Assembly: GCA_023375675.1 (NCBI GenBank) | Contig: JALQBC010000001.1 | Location: 248,001 to 312,000 of the forward strand | Source: Cytospora piceicola | Lineage: Eukaryota > Ascomycota > Sordariomycetes > Diaporthales > Cytosporaceae | Length of the DNA stretch: 64,000 nt | Reading direction: 5' to 3' | Shown here: one piece after another, positions 36,802 to 47,102 of the stretch | Layout: every line of letters starts with the position of its first letter | Position numbering within the stretch: the first letter of the stretch is position 1 | Notes under the pieces: model-generated | What the model saw: the letters and a program-made list of their open reading frames with translations, nothing else | What the model was told of the DNA's origin: nothing | Database searches by the model: none | Made by a program: the position numbers and the translations under genes

Positions 36802-39021
36802 ATGGGTTTTCTACATACGACTTCGTTCCGCAGCCTGGTTCAAAATACTGCCATCAAGCCAACTTGCCTTCGTGTACATCTGCCTATCTTGTCCTGCACA
36901 TCGTCGTCTTTGCCTCGTACTTCACCACCGTCCATACCCACTGTCACCTACGCGACGAAGCAAGGTATAGCGCCTGCAGCTTCCAACCACGCCGACTTAG
37001 CCCCTTCTCAAAGCAACCCTAAACCGTACGTTGTCGACTCGTCGCTATTTGCATGCTGCTAGCGGACTGCAGAGTTAAAATAAGGAACAGGTACACGACT
37101 GCATTCGCCCTATTCGAGGCACTATGGGAGGTCTGTCTCACTTTCTGCCATCTTGGTCATCTCACCTCGCTCACGTCATTCACTAGGCTGGTATAACAGC
37201 ATGTTTCGTCAATGTTGGGTCCGATCATCCATCCATCATCGAGGCTATTGTCAAAGGTAAACGCGAGCGACCCAACTCTTGGCCTAGAATGATTACATGC
37301 CCTTCTGAGGTCACCGCCATCTCCATGGCCGACGGCTACGCTCGAGTAACGGGGCGGCCACAGGCTGTTATTGTTCATGTCGATGTCGGCACACAGGCAC
37401 TTGGCCAAGGTGTACACAACGCAAGCGTCGGCCGTGTCCCAGTCTTGATCTTCGCCGGCCTGTGCCCGTATACGGAGTCTGGAGAACTTCCTGGCTCCCG
37501 GACTGAGTATATGCACTGGCTCCAGGAAGCCCCGGACCAAAAGGCCATCGTGCGGCAGTACTGCAGGTACACAGGTGAGGTCCGCACCGGGCTGAATGTC
37601 AAGCAAACCATTGGACGTGCCCTCCAATTCGCCAACAGCGCGCCTAAAGGTCCAACATATGTCGCCAGCGCAAGAGAGGTCTTGGCCCAGGAGATCCAAC
37701 CGTATTCATTGGCTCAAGATCAGTGGGTACCGATCGGGCCAGGCGCTCTTCCGGCTGATGCCGTTCACGACATCTCTGCGGCCCTCGTGCAGGCCGAACG
37801 CCCGCTCATAATCACTGGTTACTCTGGCCGTGATCGCCGAACCCCAGGTCTGCTCGTGGCTCTGGCCGACCTCATTCCTGGTATACGTGTTCATGATACG
37901 GGCGGTAGTGATGTGTGCTTCCCCTTCACCCACATTGCCTCCGAAGGCTTTCGTCTCAGCTTCGACGAATGCACTAAAGAGACCGACATGGTGCTTCTAC
38001 TTGACTGTGATGTCCCATGGATCCCATCACGCAACCCACCCCCAGAGAGTGCTAGAATCTATCACGTTGACAGCGATCCCCTGAACCAACAAATCCCCGT
38101 CTCTTTCTTCCCTGCTCACGGGCGCTGGAAAGCAGAAAGCTTCACCGCGCTTACGCAGCTGGTCGACCATATCAAACATGATGCCGCACTTGCCACGATC
38201 CTCCAAGATCCCAAGTATTCCATGCGCCGAGAGGCTCGCGCTGAATCCCACAGGGCTCTTCTGGCGAGCATCGCTGCTCAACCCCGTCTTGGTGGTCAAG
38301 AAACCCTGGATGCACACAATATTGGAAGCATTCTCAAGGCTTCGCTCCCTGACTCGACCACCTTCGTCGTGGAAGCCGTCACAGCATCACAGATACTTCA
38401 CGACCAGCTACAGCCAAGTCGGCCAGGAAGCTGGATTAACTGCGGCGGAACCGGTATTGGTTGGAGCAATGGCGCGGCGATGGGTGTCAAGATGGCGTTG
38501 ACGGACCTGGAGAAGGAAGGGCACAAGCCGAGTCTTGTGTGCCACATAGTGGGTGATGGAAGCTTCATGTGCGCCGCGCCTTCAAGCGCGCTGTGGGTTG
38601 CGGGCAAGTACGAGATACCAATTGTGACAATCGTCTTAAACAATGGGGGTAAGTCGCTTCTCCACTGTTCACCCTTTGTTCCCTCTTTATCTTTTGTTTC
38701 CCGGGTCCGCTAAGACTCCTTCTATCCCCAGGCTGGAAAGCGCCTCGAAACTCTACGCAGCTCGTCTACCCTAATGGCCTCAACACCTCTGCCACCGACG
38801 AAGAGATTAACATCTCGTTCCGTCCGACGCCCAACTATGCTGCTCTGGCCGAGGCAGCGGCGGGATCAGAGGTTGGTTGGGTGAACACGTCAGAGAACCG
38901 GAAGGGATGGATGAAGGGGATGCGGGTCAGGACGGTGGAAGACTTCAGGGAGGCGCTTCTGCTTGCCACGTCGAGGGTGGCCGGGGAGGGGAAAGGCATG
39001 CTTCTCGAGGTGTTGATGTAA
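36802..39021 (+). CDS. Thiamine-diphosphate-dependent enzyme (acetolactate synthase-like)
   Basis: Four exons (36802-37025, 37091-37130, 37187-38648, 38732-39021) give 671 aa. The first 70 residues are rich in Arg, Ser, Thr and Pro with few acids and resemble a mitochondrial presequence. The PYR-domain Glu129 in CPSEVTAISMADGYAR is the cofactor-activating acid. The PP domain shows GDGS (544-547) and NN (573-574) at the spacing of the ThDP/Mg motif, with intron 3 just after NNG. Residues like VGTQALGQGVHNASVGRVPV match a conserved fungal group annotated as ThDP decarboxylase or acetolactate synthase-like. These enzymes make or break C-C bonds next to a keto group. The substrate is unknown. It appears intact. 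Confidence 0.83.
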
Positions 39022-40358
39022 TTAGGCTTCGGAACATGGGGGACCCGATGGGCTCTGCCGAGTTAAATCTCCCACACTGAACACGTACCGACAACAAAGA
39101 CAGCTTGCCCAGGGTCCTCAACTTTCCTCCCCAGCCAGACCTTGAGGTGGCCTGCCGTCCCGTCCAGGGGCCCGAGGTACGTGCGATTAGCATCATCCGA
39201 GTTTCCTGTTGGCGTCTACCAGGTTGGCCAGTCCTGTCTTCGTGCTGGGTAAGTCTAGTCCAGGTGGTTCGCTGTCGCTCCAGGCGGAGCTCAACCTCAG
39301 TTTTCCTACTGATAGCCATGTTGTAGCTGCGTTGGAGTGGAACAGGATCTGAAATGCTTCAATATGAATTTAGATACAAAACAACGTCATTTGCCGAAGA
39401 GGGTCTGCTTATCGAAGAGAAAGGGAAAGAAAGAAAAACTCAAGGCCTAAGCTTAAGCGTAGCTACCCTAGGTATTCAAACCACAAATAGGGTTCCCAAG
39501 AGTCTATGGACATTCACATTTCAGACGCATCAAGGCTATATACCCCTGGATAATTGTCATTTGAATTCAGCTAAGTAAGCTAACCAAGAATTGAATGATA
39601 TCTTAAAGCTCATAATACCAAATACTTCTGAATCTTTTCAGGAACCGAAAGTAATCATACACAGTTACTATATATTTTACTTGTAACTAAAAACCCATAA
39701 TAAAATTTATTTATACTAGCCTGGAGAATAGTTACCGTGAGGCGGCGCCGTCAAGATATCTGGTAATTACCTGAACATATGTTCTGATCATTGAGCTATA
39801 GCTTCTTATCCATGGATCTGTCGCAAGGGCTGTGTTTGGTTTACTCTAGATTAGGGTATCTGCTGGAGTCCATATGTCAGCTTCATGGTATAATTGAAAA
39901 GAGAGGCCTCAAGTTTAGCCGGATGTACCTGCAAGAATAGGTTACCCATGGGGACTTTCACCTTTACATCTCTATGCTACCCAGTGAATCACCAATGATA
40001 GGCGTGAAAACTTGACAGTTAGGCTTGGAACGTAATTGCTTCCAGATGTCTATGTCCTGGAAACCACCGCTTGACTCTTGACAGCGGAAACAACGCTGAG
40101 ATTTGCTTATGTCGTCTCCTGCAGACGAGACGGAGGCCGCCTACACACGTGAATCTCAGTGATTGGATGAGGCAGTTTCTGTAGTGGGGTACTATGTCAA
40201 AGTACTTAGATAGGTTGCTCTTATCAACGAGGATGTCTCGCTAAGTAACGGACCTATGCACATTAATTATTGACTACTACTTCAATTACACCCACGAGCA
40301 TAGTACCTTTTTCAACCCCCTCAGTCTGCGCCAGAAACCGTCGCATTACCCACAGTGA
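39022..40358. other. Intergenic, no gene seen
   Basis: About 1.3 kb with an AT-richer middle (39,580-39,730). A copy of the TACCCTAGGTA motif lies at 39464-39474. No coding-like frame convinces me. Confidence 0.55.
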
Positions 40359-42533
40359 ATGGCAGCGCAGTCAGTGAGCTATAAGGCGCAGGGCCGGGTG
40401 CCGATGTTATTGAGTGCAGCCTCCATCTACACTCCTCTCAACGCTACACTCCCAGAGATCAGGGTTTTGAGACTGTTGCCGTCAGCCGATTTTGATGCCG
40501 CGATCGAATGTCGACTGATTACGCGCCCTCTCCATGGACATTCCGGGGACTACGAAGCGTTGTCTTATGTCTGGGGCTCACCAGAGTGCATACGAGAAAT
40601 CATGTTGAATGACGAACCGTACCTGATCACACGGAACCTCGAGATGGCCCTACGCTACCTAAGGCTGTCATGCTCTGATCGAGTACTCTGGATCGACGCT
40701 CTGTGTGTCAACCAAAGCGATCCTGTAGAGCGCAGCCAGCAAGTGGTCTTAATGAAGGACATCTACGCTAATAGCGCTGCTGACATTGCCTGGTTACTGG
40801 AGTACAAAGAAGCGAACGAAGTCGACAACGCAGAGGATCAAGACGCAATGATCCTCACATCAATAGATGCCATGGGCGAGGCTATGGAGCTTTTAAAGAA
40901 CATCGCACTCAAGGACGCGAGGACACTTGCTGGCATCAGGGCGGATGAAGAGAGGATCTTGGAATTGACCGATTTGGGGAGCTTCGATGAGAAACAAGTC
41001 GTCTTATTGTGTGACGCCCGATTACGGCACAGGAAGGCCGCCATGGAGGATGATACCATGGATCTTGTCCTTGGGAAGAAGGAGGTCCTGGCTAGCAGTG
41101 CATGCTTGGACATGCCTAGCGGGATAAGATACTCAAATAGAGTGGAGGTGGACGACAGAGAAAGAGCAATTACCGACATGGAAAGAACTCAAGGGGTGAG
41201 GGAAGCGGACGACAGGTACTTCCTAGAGTGGGATCAGTGTACTCTCCTGAGTGCTACGTTCTCAAGACCCTCCATCTGGGAGCGAGTCTGGACAATGCAA
41301 GAGCTTTCGCTTGCCCCGCGTGTCATCTTGCTCGCTGGCCACTATCAACTCGACTGGAGTATCATCAGCGACTTCTTTGCCGACCAACCATACGCCGATG
41401 CATTTCATGCGCTGTTTGGCCATGGTCTAACTGGCGAAACTCTTAGCATCTCACTGGGAGGGGCGCAGAAGGTCGAACAGCAGCGGCGCATCTCACGCCA
41501 CGGCCTCCACGATTCAAGCTTGCTGGATGTGTTGACGCGGTTCCAGTCTAACAAGGCTACGGACCCAAGGGATCATATTTACGGATTGCTGGGCCTGGTG
41601 AAAGACCAACACAGCATTACAGTTGATTACACGAAGAAAACCCCCGAGGTCTTCATGGATACCGCGCTATCCCTAATAAGAACTGCAGGGAACCTTGACC
41701 TACTCTGCCAGGCTACTGTTACCACGAGTGCTGCACTTGAGGATAAGGCATTGGGAAAAGGCGTCTTGGATCTGCCGACTTGGGTACCAGATTTCTCGCA
41801 ACAGGTCAAGTATGACGCGCACTCTCATGTCCTTTTTGCGCAGCGAGGCATCTACGCAGCAGGGAGACCGTCTCTGGAAGGCACCTGGGAGGCCGCGCAT
41901 GCTCATAGTCTGCAACTAAGGGCGATTATTCTAGGTCGCCTGGAATATGACGTTCCTCAGCCAGATTCTACAGGTCGTTTCGGTGTGCTGGGGCTACTTG
42001 AGAAGTATGATATCAAGATCGATGAAGCGAAAGTGGAGCAGCCAAAGTCCTACATATCTACGGCTGAGACAGCATTTCGAGCACTTTGGCGAACACTGAT
42101 GATGGATTGTACCGCATATCCGATTACACGCCTTACAGGAAACGATATCGTCAGTGGGGAGGCTGCTTTCAGCAGTTTTTTCGACTATCCAGGTGGAGGT
42201 CCACGGCCGCCCACTCTGAGCCAATATATTAGTGCTCTAGGGAATCTGCCAGGTCCTATGAGACTAATTACAAAGCGCAACAATGATTGCTGGGAATTCT
42301 GCGTTACGGACAACGGCCTATACACCATGGTGCAAAAGGTTAAACAAGGAGATGTCATCGCTTCAGTGGAAGGAGCAAAAGTGCCCTTAGTCTTGCGTCC
42401 CAGAGGGAAGAATAGTGGCAAAGAAACGTATGACCTAGTAGGAACAGCTTATGTACATGGCTATATGGACGGAGAAGCTCTGATTGGGGCGGCAGAAGGG
42501 AGACTGTGTGAAGAGGAAGTATATTTGCAGTGA
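40359..42533 (+). CDS. HET-domain protein (heterokaryon incompatibility type)
   Basis: A single exon encodes 724 aa. The HET domain lies in the N-terminal third, with YEALSYVWGS (Ser69-Ser74 core), a hydrophobic block leading to LWIDALCVNQ (110-119), and RSQQVVLMKDIYANSA. The order and spacing match PF06985. A later conserved segment of such proteins is present: RPSIWERVWTMQELSLAPRV and KATDPRDHIYGLLGLV. HET domains trigger growth arrest or cell death in non-self recognition, often downstream of STAND sensors. No NACHT, WD or ankyrin repeats are attached. A dead NACHT gene lies 16 kb away, but no functional link is implied. Confidence 0.9.
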   Translation: MAAQSVSYKAQGRVPMLLSAASIYTPLNATLPEIRVLRLLPSADFDAAIECRLITRPLHGHSGDYEALSYVWGSPECIREIMLNDEPYLITRNLEMALRYLRLSCSDRVLWIDALCVNQSDPVERSQQVVLMKDIYANSAADIAWLLEYKEANEVDNAEDQDAMILTSIDAMGEAMELLKNIALKDARTLAGIRADEERILELTDLGSFDEKQVVLLCDARLRHRKAAMEDDTMDLVLGKKEVLASSACLDMPSGIRYSNRVEVDDRERAITDMERTQGVREADDRYFLEWDQCTLLSATFSRPSIWERVWTMQELSLAPRVILLAGHYQLDWSIISDFFADQPYADAFHALFGHGLTGETLSISLGGAQKVEQQRRISRHGLHDSSLLDVLTRFQSNKATDPRDHIYGLLGLVKDQHSITVDYTKKTPEVFMDTALSLIRTAGNLDLLCQATVTTSAALEDKALGKGVLDLPTWVPDFSQQVKYDAHSHVLFAQRGIYAAGRPSLEGTWEAAHAHSLQLRAIILGRLEYDVPQPDSTGRFGVLGLLEKYDIKIDEAKVEQPKSYISTAETAFRALWRTLMMDCTAYPITRLTGNDIVSGEAAFSSFFDYPGGGPRPPTLSQYISALGNLPGPMRLITKRNNDCWEFCVTDNGLYTMVQKVKQGDVIASVEGAKVPLVLRPRGKNSGKETYDLVGTAYVHGYMDGEALIGAAEGRLCEEEVYLQ

Positions 42534-43561
42534 TGGAAAGAGGTCGAGAGTCATCAGACTAGTGTGTTGGAGTTCAGAAACCAGGGATGGCATAATGCAG
42601 CATAGACGAAATGTTTTCATCCATTGTGGTACTATTAAAACATTCTACGTGAAAAGGCAGGTAGATGCTTATGATCCTGCTGTGTTTGCCCATGGCACGC
42701 TCCTTTCAACATCAAGACAACTGCCACCCCTCGCCAACACCACCACTCCAAGTCCAGCTTGCACTTCCCGCTACCCCCGGAGATGGTCTCGCACGCCCAG
42801 GATACGTCGTATCATCATCAGCAGTGTCCTTTCCATAGGGCGTTGACTAGGTGTAAAATGGCTATTATTCCAGGAGGTAGTGTATGGCCCGGATATGTGC
42901 AACATTCGGATATCCACGGACTTCTGGAGGACCACTATATTCCTTCAATATCTCTAGGGCCAGATACCTAGGGTATGTAATCCATAGACTGCTATTTTGG
43001 TTGACCCATGAAAGCCCTACAGACATGCATTCAAGCCAGTGTTTTCGCACCAATGAGAATATAGCGAACGAAACAACGCCTATTGATCATTGTAGATACC
43101 ATCTTTGAGGTCGCCCATTCAGCTTCCATGTTCGAATCCCCCCTGCCTGACCAGCTGCGCCGCCGTGGCTGAGTCTCTCACGCCGGACTGGACCCACATG
43201 AACCCACACGCGCCCTCCCTCACCGTCAGGTTTCCAAGATTCCTACCCCTGAAACCGCATCGAGTATCCCACTGAGGCAACCGGTGATTGACAGCTACAG
43301 CCTGTAATAGTGGATCTCAGGTGTGTCTTTCAGCTCTTACACAGCTCTTCCATCCCACTAATAGCCCTTCAGGCCCTTCTGAGCAGTCTACTCAGTTGCA
43401 CTATTTAGCCTCCCGCTCAAGTTTCCCATATCGTTCAGCATTGTAATAGCTTCATCCTAAATTATACCTTCGACAAGATCTTTCAAACTCTCTCCCTTGT
43501 ACCAAGTTTCAAACCAAAGAAATTCCAATAATCTACTCTTTCTGTTCCGGGCCCTACAGTC
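42534..43561. other. Intergenic, no gene seen
   Basis: A near copy of the palindrome (TACCTAGGGTA) lies at 42965-42975. A TTCGAATCCCC near 43,131 and a TGGCTGAGT near 43,170 echo tRNA promoter boxes, but in the wrong order and unpaired. The last 200 bp are CT-rich, like a fungal promoter or leader. Confidence 0.5.
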
Positions 43562-44806
43562 ATGGTTTCCGCAATCACCCAGCCCGATTCGGAGCTCTTC
43601 TGCACTCCAGCGACAGCGAAGCCACATATGCAGACAAAGCCAGAGCGACACCCATCGACTCTGATACCAGGCGGCCACACGTCACCCCTGAGGCATCCGA
43701 CCGTCCTCCGACCTGGTGCGGGTCAAGTCCACCACAAGGACCACATGCGAAAGAGCAGCGAGGACCTGCGCTCTCAAACACCAAGAACCACCGGCCAGCA
43801 GGCACCAAAACCCATCTACAAGGCATACTCACCAGCAACGACGCCACCAGACCCAAGGGCTTCGGTGATAGCGAGCGAGATCGAGGGGTTCTTCACCGCT
43901 CTCAACGTCCCTCCACTCCAGATCAAGAGGCAGAGCGAGCCGCCGCATCCTGTTTCTCTAGCATCACCATCCATCGGACGAGAATCTCCTGTACAACGAT
44001 GCGCTTCTCCTCCAGTCCCGCCGAAAGTGAAGATCGAGCAGGAGGAAGAAGTGCAGCCATGTGCCGCAGCCGAGCTGCTCCAGTCTCCCCTGCCCAGCAA
44101 GGAAACGCCAAGAGAAGATGATCCCGCGGAGACAGAGGAGTGTCCCCCCGCCTACGACGAGAGTCAAAGGGTACCCCCGCCGCCGGAGAAACCACGCACG
44201 CCATCCCATCCCGCGAGCAGCGACAACAACCTCGCAGCGTCAGCGGCCGAATCAGCTGCACAAGTCGGGAGCTCAGTGGCTGGGGCCGACAGGGACGAGG
44301 CTCAGGCTCAGGCAAAAGACGCCACAGATGATGCGGCACATGCTCCAGACGGCGACGCAAGCCAGGCCGACGATGTCACCGGAGAGGACCAGCCCCAGGT
44401 TGCCAACGGCGACGGCACCAAGGCCGGCCCGCCCCCGCCCCTGCCCCCGCGCGCGGCGCCCAGCCGGGCCAGCCACCAGGAGATCCAGCCCGACACGCAG
44501 ACACACGTGCCCGGGGCGTTCCCGCCGCCGCCAAGGCGGTCGCCGTCGCCGCCCCAGAGCGGCGTGGCGGGGGCCGCTGCCTCGTCCGCGACGGCCGTCG
44601 GCGCGGCCGTCGCCATGCCCTCGTCGGACTTTGCCGGCGGCGGGTTGAGGCAGGCGAGGAACGTGCTGGGCCAGCACATGAAGAACATGGTGGACAGGGC
44701 GAAGGAGCATCATGAGCAGCACCTGTCGAAGAAGACGACCGGCTCGAGGGCTGGGATTGTGGAAGGGAAGGGGAAAAATATTCTGGTTATTGCCCCAATT
44801 GCCTGA
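43562..44806 (+). CDS. Disordered proline/alanine-rich protein with PPAY motif
   Basis: One open frame of 414 aa with a good start context. It is low complexity throughout: Pro, Ala, Ser and Glu/Asp rich, with no folded domain, signal peptide or membrane helix. Visible short motifs are PPAY at 195-198 (a PY motif bound by WW domains of Nedd4/Rsp5-type ubiquitin ligases) and PPPPLPPR at 290-297 (an SH3-type ligand). The segment NVLGQHMKNMVDRAKEHHEQ near 370-390 could be a helix. By these motifs it may be an adaptor for ubiquitin-dependent trafficking or actin-related signalling; this is inference. I do not recognise a named orthologue. The frame is GC3-rich, which supports coding. Confidence 0.65.
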   Translation: MVSAITQPDSELFCTPATAKPHMQTKPERHPSTLIPGGHTSPLRHPTVLRPGAGQVHHKDHMRKSSEDLRSQTPRTTGQQAPKPIYKAYSPATTPPDPRASVIASEIEGFFTALNVPPLQIKRQSEPPHPVSLASPSIGRESPVQRCASPPVPPKVKIEQEEEVQPCAAAELLQSPLPSKETPREDDPAETEECPPAYDESQRVPPPPEKPRTPSHPASSDNNLAASAAESAAQVGSSVAGADRDEAQAQAKDATDDAAHAPDGDASQADDVTGEDQPQVANGDGTKAGPPPPLPPRAAPSRASHQEIQPDTQTHVPGAFPPPPRRSPSPPQSGVAGAAASSATAVGAAVAMPSSDFAGGGLRQARNVLGQHMKNMVDRAKEHHEQHLSKKTTGSRAGIVEGKGKNILVIAPIA

Positions 44807-45098
44807 GGTGGTAAGACCCTGGGCTATGCGGTCTCTTGTGAGGTTTAATGATTGTTCCCCAGCCGAGAAGCGTTTGGGTAAACTGCAGCGATACGGGATG
44901 GAGATGAAATGTTACAATACCAAATAGATATAGATACCAAGTGACTAATAACATTCCAGGCGTTATGGCTTGTACATTATAAACGATCTCACACATATAT
45001 AGACCCAGTAACGAGTGACTAAGCAGTACATGCAACTGTTACATGAACCTGACACCTGCGAAGGATGGCAGTAACAGAGCATAGCCATGAGTGCGTTT

Positions 45099-46506
45099 CT
45101 AGACATCGGCCCACCGTATGAGCTCCCCTCTTTCTATGCTATCGGCCCAAGTTCCCACCTTCTTCAGACCAAATCCAACACTGCACTGCAATATCGCATC
45201 GAGGAAGTCCAACTTCACGCGCTCATCCTTTACGGGGCGATCAGGCCAAAGCTGCCTCAGTTTCGCATCATAGACTTCCTGCAGTCGCGTTACTTCGTAC
45301 TCCATCAAATGGATCCAGTACAGTCGATTCTTGCCTTCATTGTCCAGGTCGTCCGTGTCATCATGCTCCGAGGCAAAAGACCCCAGGGGCGTCTCATCCA
45401 TATAATCCTCCCGCTTCGGTTCCTCCTGCCTGCCCCCATCAATGAGGAACTCTGGCATATTCCCAGCCATCCAGATCTGTAGTGCCGAGACGCACTCCCA
45501 GTCTACAATGGCCGTTATCTTTCCTTCGTCATCTACGAGAATATTGTTCAGGTTCAGGTCTTCGTGCCAGATGGCCGTCACCTCGGGGCTGTCCTGTATC
45601 TTGGGGAAGACCTTAGGGGGGAGGGAGAGTAAATTTTGGGCTGGGTGCAGAATTTCCTCGGCATCTTCTCTATCGTCCTCATCCTTCGCCTTCTCAATTG
45701 CTGCTGTCTGCTCTAGAACGATAATGTTCAGCACTGAGCTTAGCCAATCGTAACTGGAGCGGAAAGGACCTCGCGGAACATCATAGCGGATGCAATCACC
45801 CTTGAAAAGTTCGAAGGATATCAACTGGCCAGGAACAAACGTTTTCGGTATCCCGACAGCTCCTCTATGTTGAGCGTTTTCTGAATGCGGTGTCGGGATT
45901 ACCACAGCGGGATAGTTGCGCCTGAAATCCAGCGAGACGATCTGTGAAGGCCACTTTCTGCTCCATCGACATGTTACACCATCGTCGGTACGCTGGTGCT
46001 CCAGGCATAAGCTCCATCAAGATCCACTCAAACCCAATCTCGTTTTCGTTATCGTCCTGGAAGGCGACGACTTTGGGGACCGGAATTTCGGTATTGTCGC
46101 GTACCCACCTCAGAGTGGCGACCTCGCCGCGGGTCTTCAGATGGGGATGAACGGGGAGTGAGACTCGTATCAATAAGGGGTTGGAGATATTAGAGACCAA
46201 GTAAAGCTTATTGAATGCGCCGGCTGCGTAGAACGAGACAGTACAGGTATCCTCTGGCCGGAGGCCTAGCTGCCGGCGACAGACATTTTCAATTGCCTCT
46301 ATTGACGGCTCTCGTGTCCATGCCGGCACGAGATAAAGACCCTTATTGTCCCACTCCAGCCCATACTGGCTGTCGCGGACCATACTTGGTGATGGTTGGT
46401 TGTTGTTATTTTGCTTCCCGAGGGGCTGTCGTTGTGTCCAGATGTCGACAAAAGTCTGGAAGGAACTTTGAGCAGGAAGAGAGATGTTGTATCGGAGGCA
46501 GGGCAC
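45099..46506 (-). CDS. APH-type phosphotransferase (choline/aminoglycoside kinase fold)
   Basis: Two exons (46506-45903 and 45862-45099) with a 40-bp intron give 455 aa. The catalytic loop is HEDLNLNN (His301, Asp303, Asn308), followed by VDWE with the metal-binding Asp322, the signature of PF01636. PRGPFRSSYDW upstream is typical of the fungal expansion of this family. The N-terminal lobe shows YAAGAFNKLYLV in place of a glycine-rich loop, and an LIRVSLPV segment. Members phosphorylate small hydroxyl compounds; most fungal ones have no known substrate. Met42 (46383) is a likely alternative start, since the first 41 residues look untranslated. Without the intron the frame would break. Confidence 0.8.
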
Positions 46507-47102
46507 AGCGAATTGTAGGTAATGTTCCAGATTGTTTTGTAATTTGGTTGTATTAGGAGAAAGGTTTACGAAACAACATAGTGGGCAAATGGAGGTTTTA
46601 TCCCACTAAACCCAGCCACTAATTAAGAGCAATAATTTGTTGAGCAGGAAATGAAGTGAGTAAGTGCATTGCATTAGAGAGCGAGAGTCTCTGGGAAACT
46701 ACATGACGGGGACAGCGCTATTTATATACAGAGTGACAAGAGTGTGCCGGTGCGGGTTACCTAACCCATGGTTTGACTTCCAACATAATTTTACCACAGT
46801 GATAGTAGGGCACGCACTCACTGCAAGTCTCCGTCTTCGCCATATCAAAAACAGAGCGTTGACGGTTGAAGCCATCGTTGATGAGCGACCCGGCCGGCTG
46901 ACGACTCGTAAACGCCAGATCAGCAACCTGCATTACATCCAAGCACCGCAGGCGTCCAGGCAAAGTACCTGGATCACTCCCCCTTAGGTCCCCCTCAGGT
47001 CATCACCATAGTGGAGGGACAGCGAGGGGAGGTCAGGGGGTAGGGGGACATAGTCTGCTGAAATAGCCACAGAATACTCAAAATTACACTGTCATATAAT
47101 AA
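46507..47102. other. Intergenic, no gene seen
   Basis: A spacer between two minus-strand genes. It serves as the upstream region of the phosphotransferase and the 3' region of the F-box gene. No recognised element. Confidence 0.45.

Noticed and set aside
43125..43210. Possible tRNA (TTCGAATCCCC and TGGCTGAGT boxes)
   Set aside because: The B-box-like motif comes before the A-box-like one, and neither pairs into stems.
45863..45903. Frameshift in the phosphotransferase gene
   Set aside because: A 40-bp GT-AG intron with acceptor CATAGAG joins the exons in frame, so no mutation is required.
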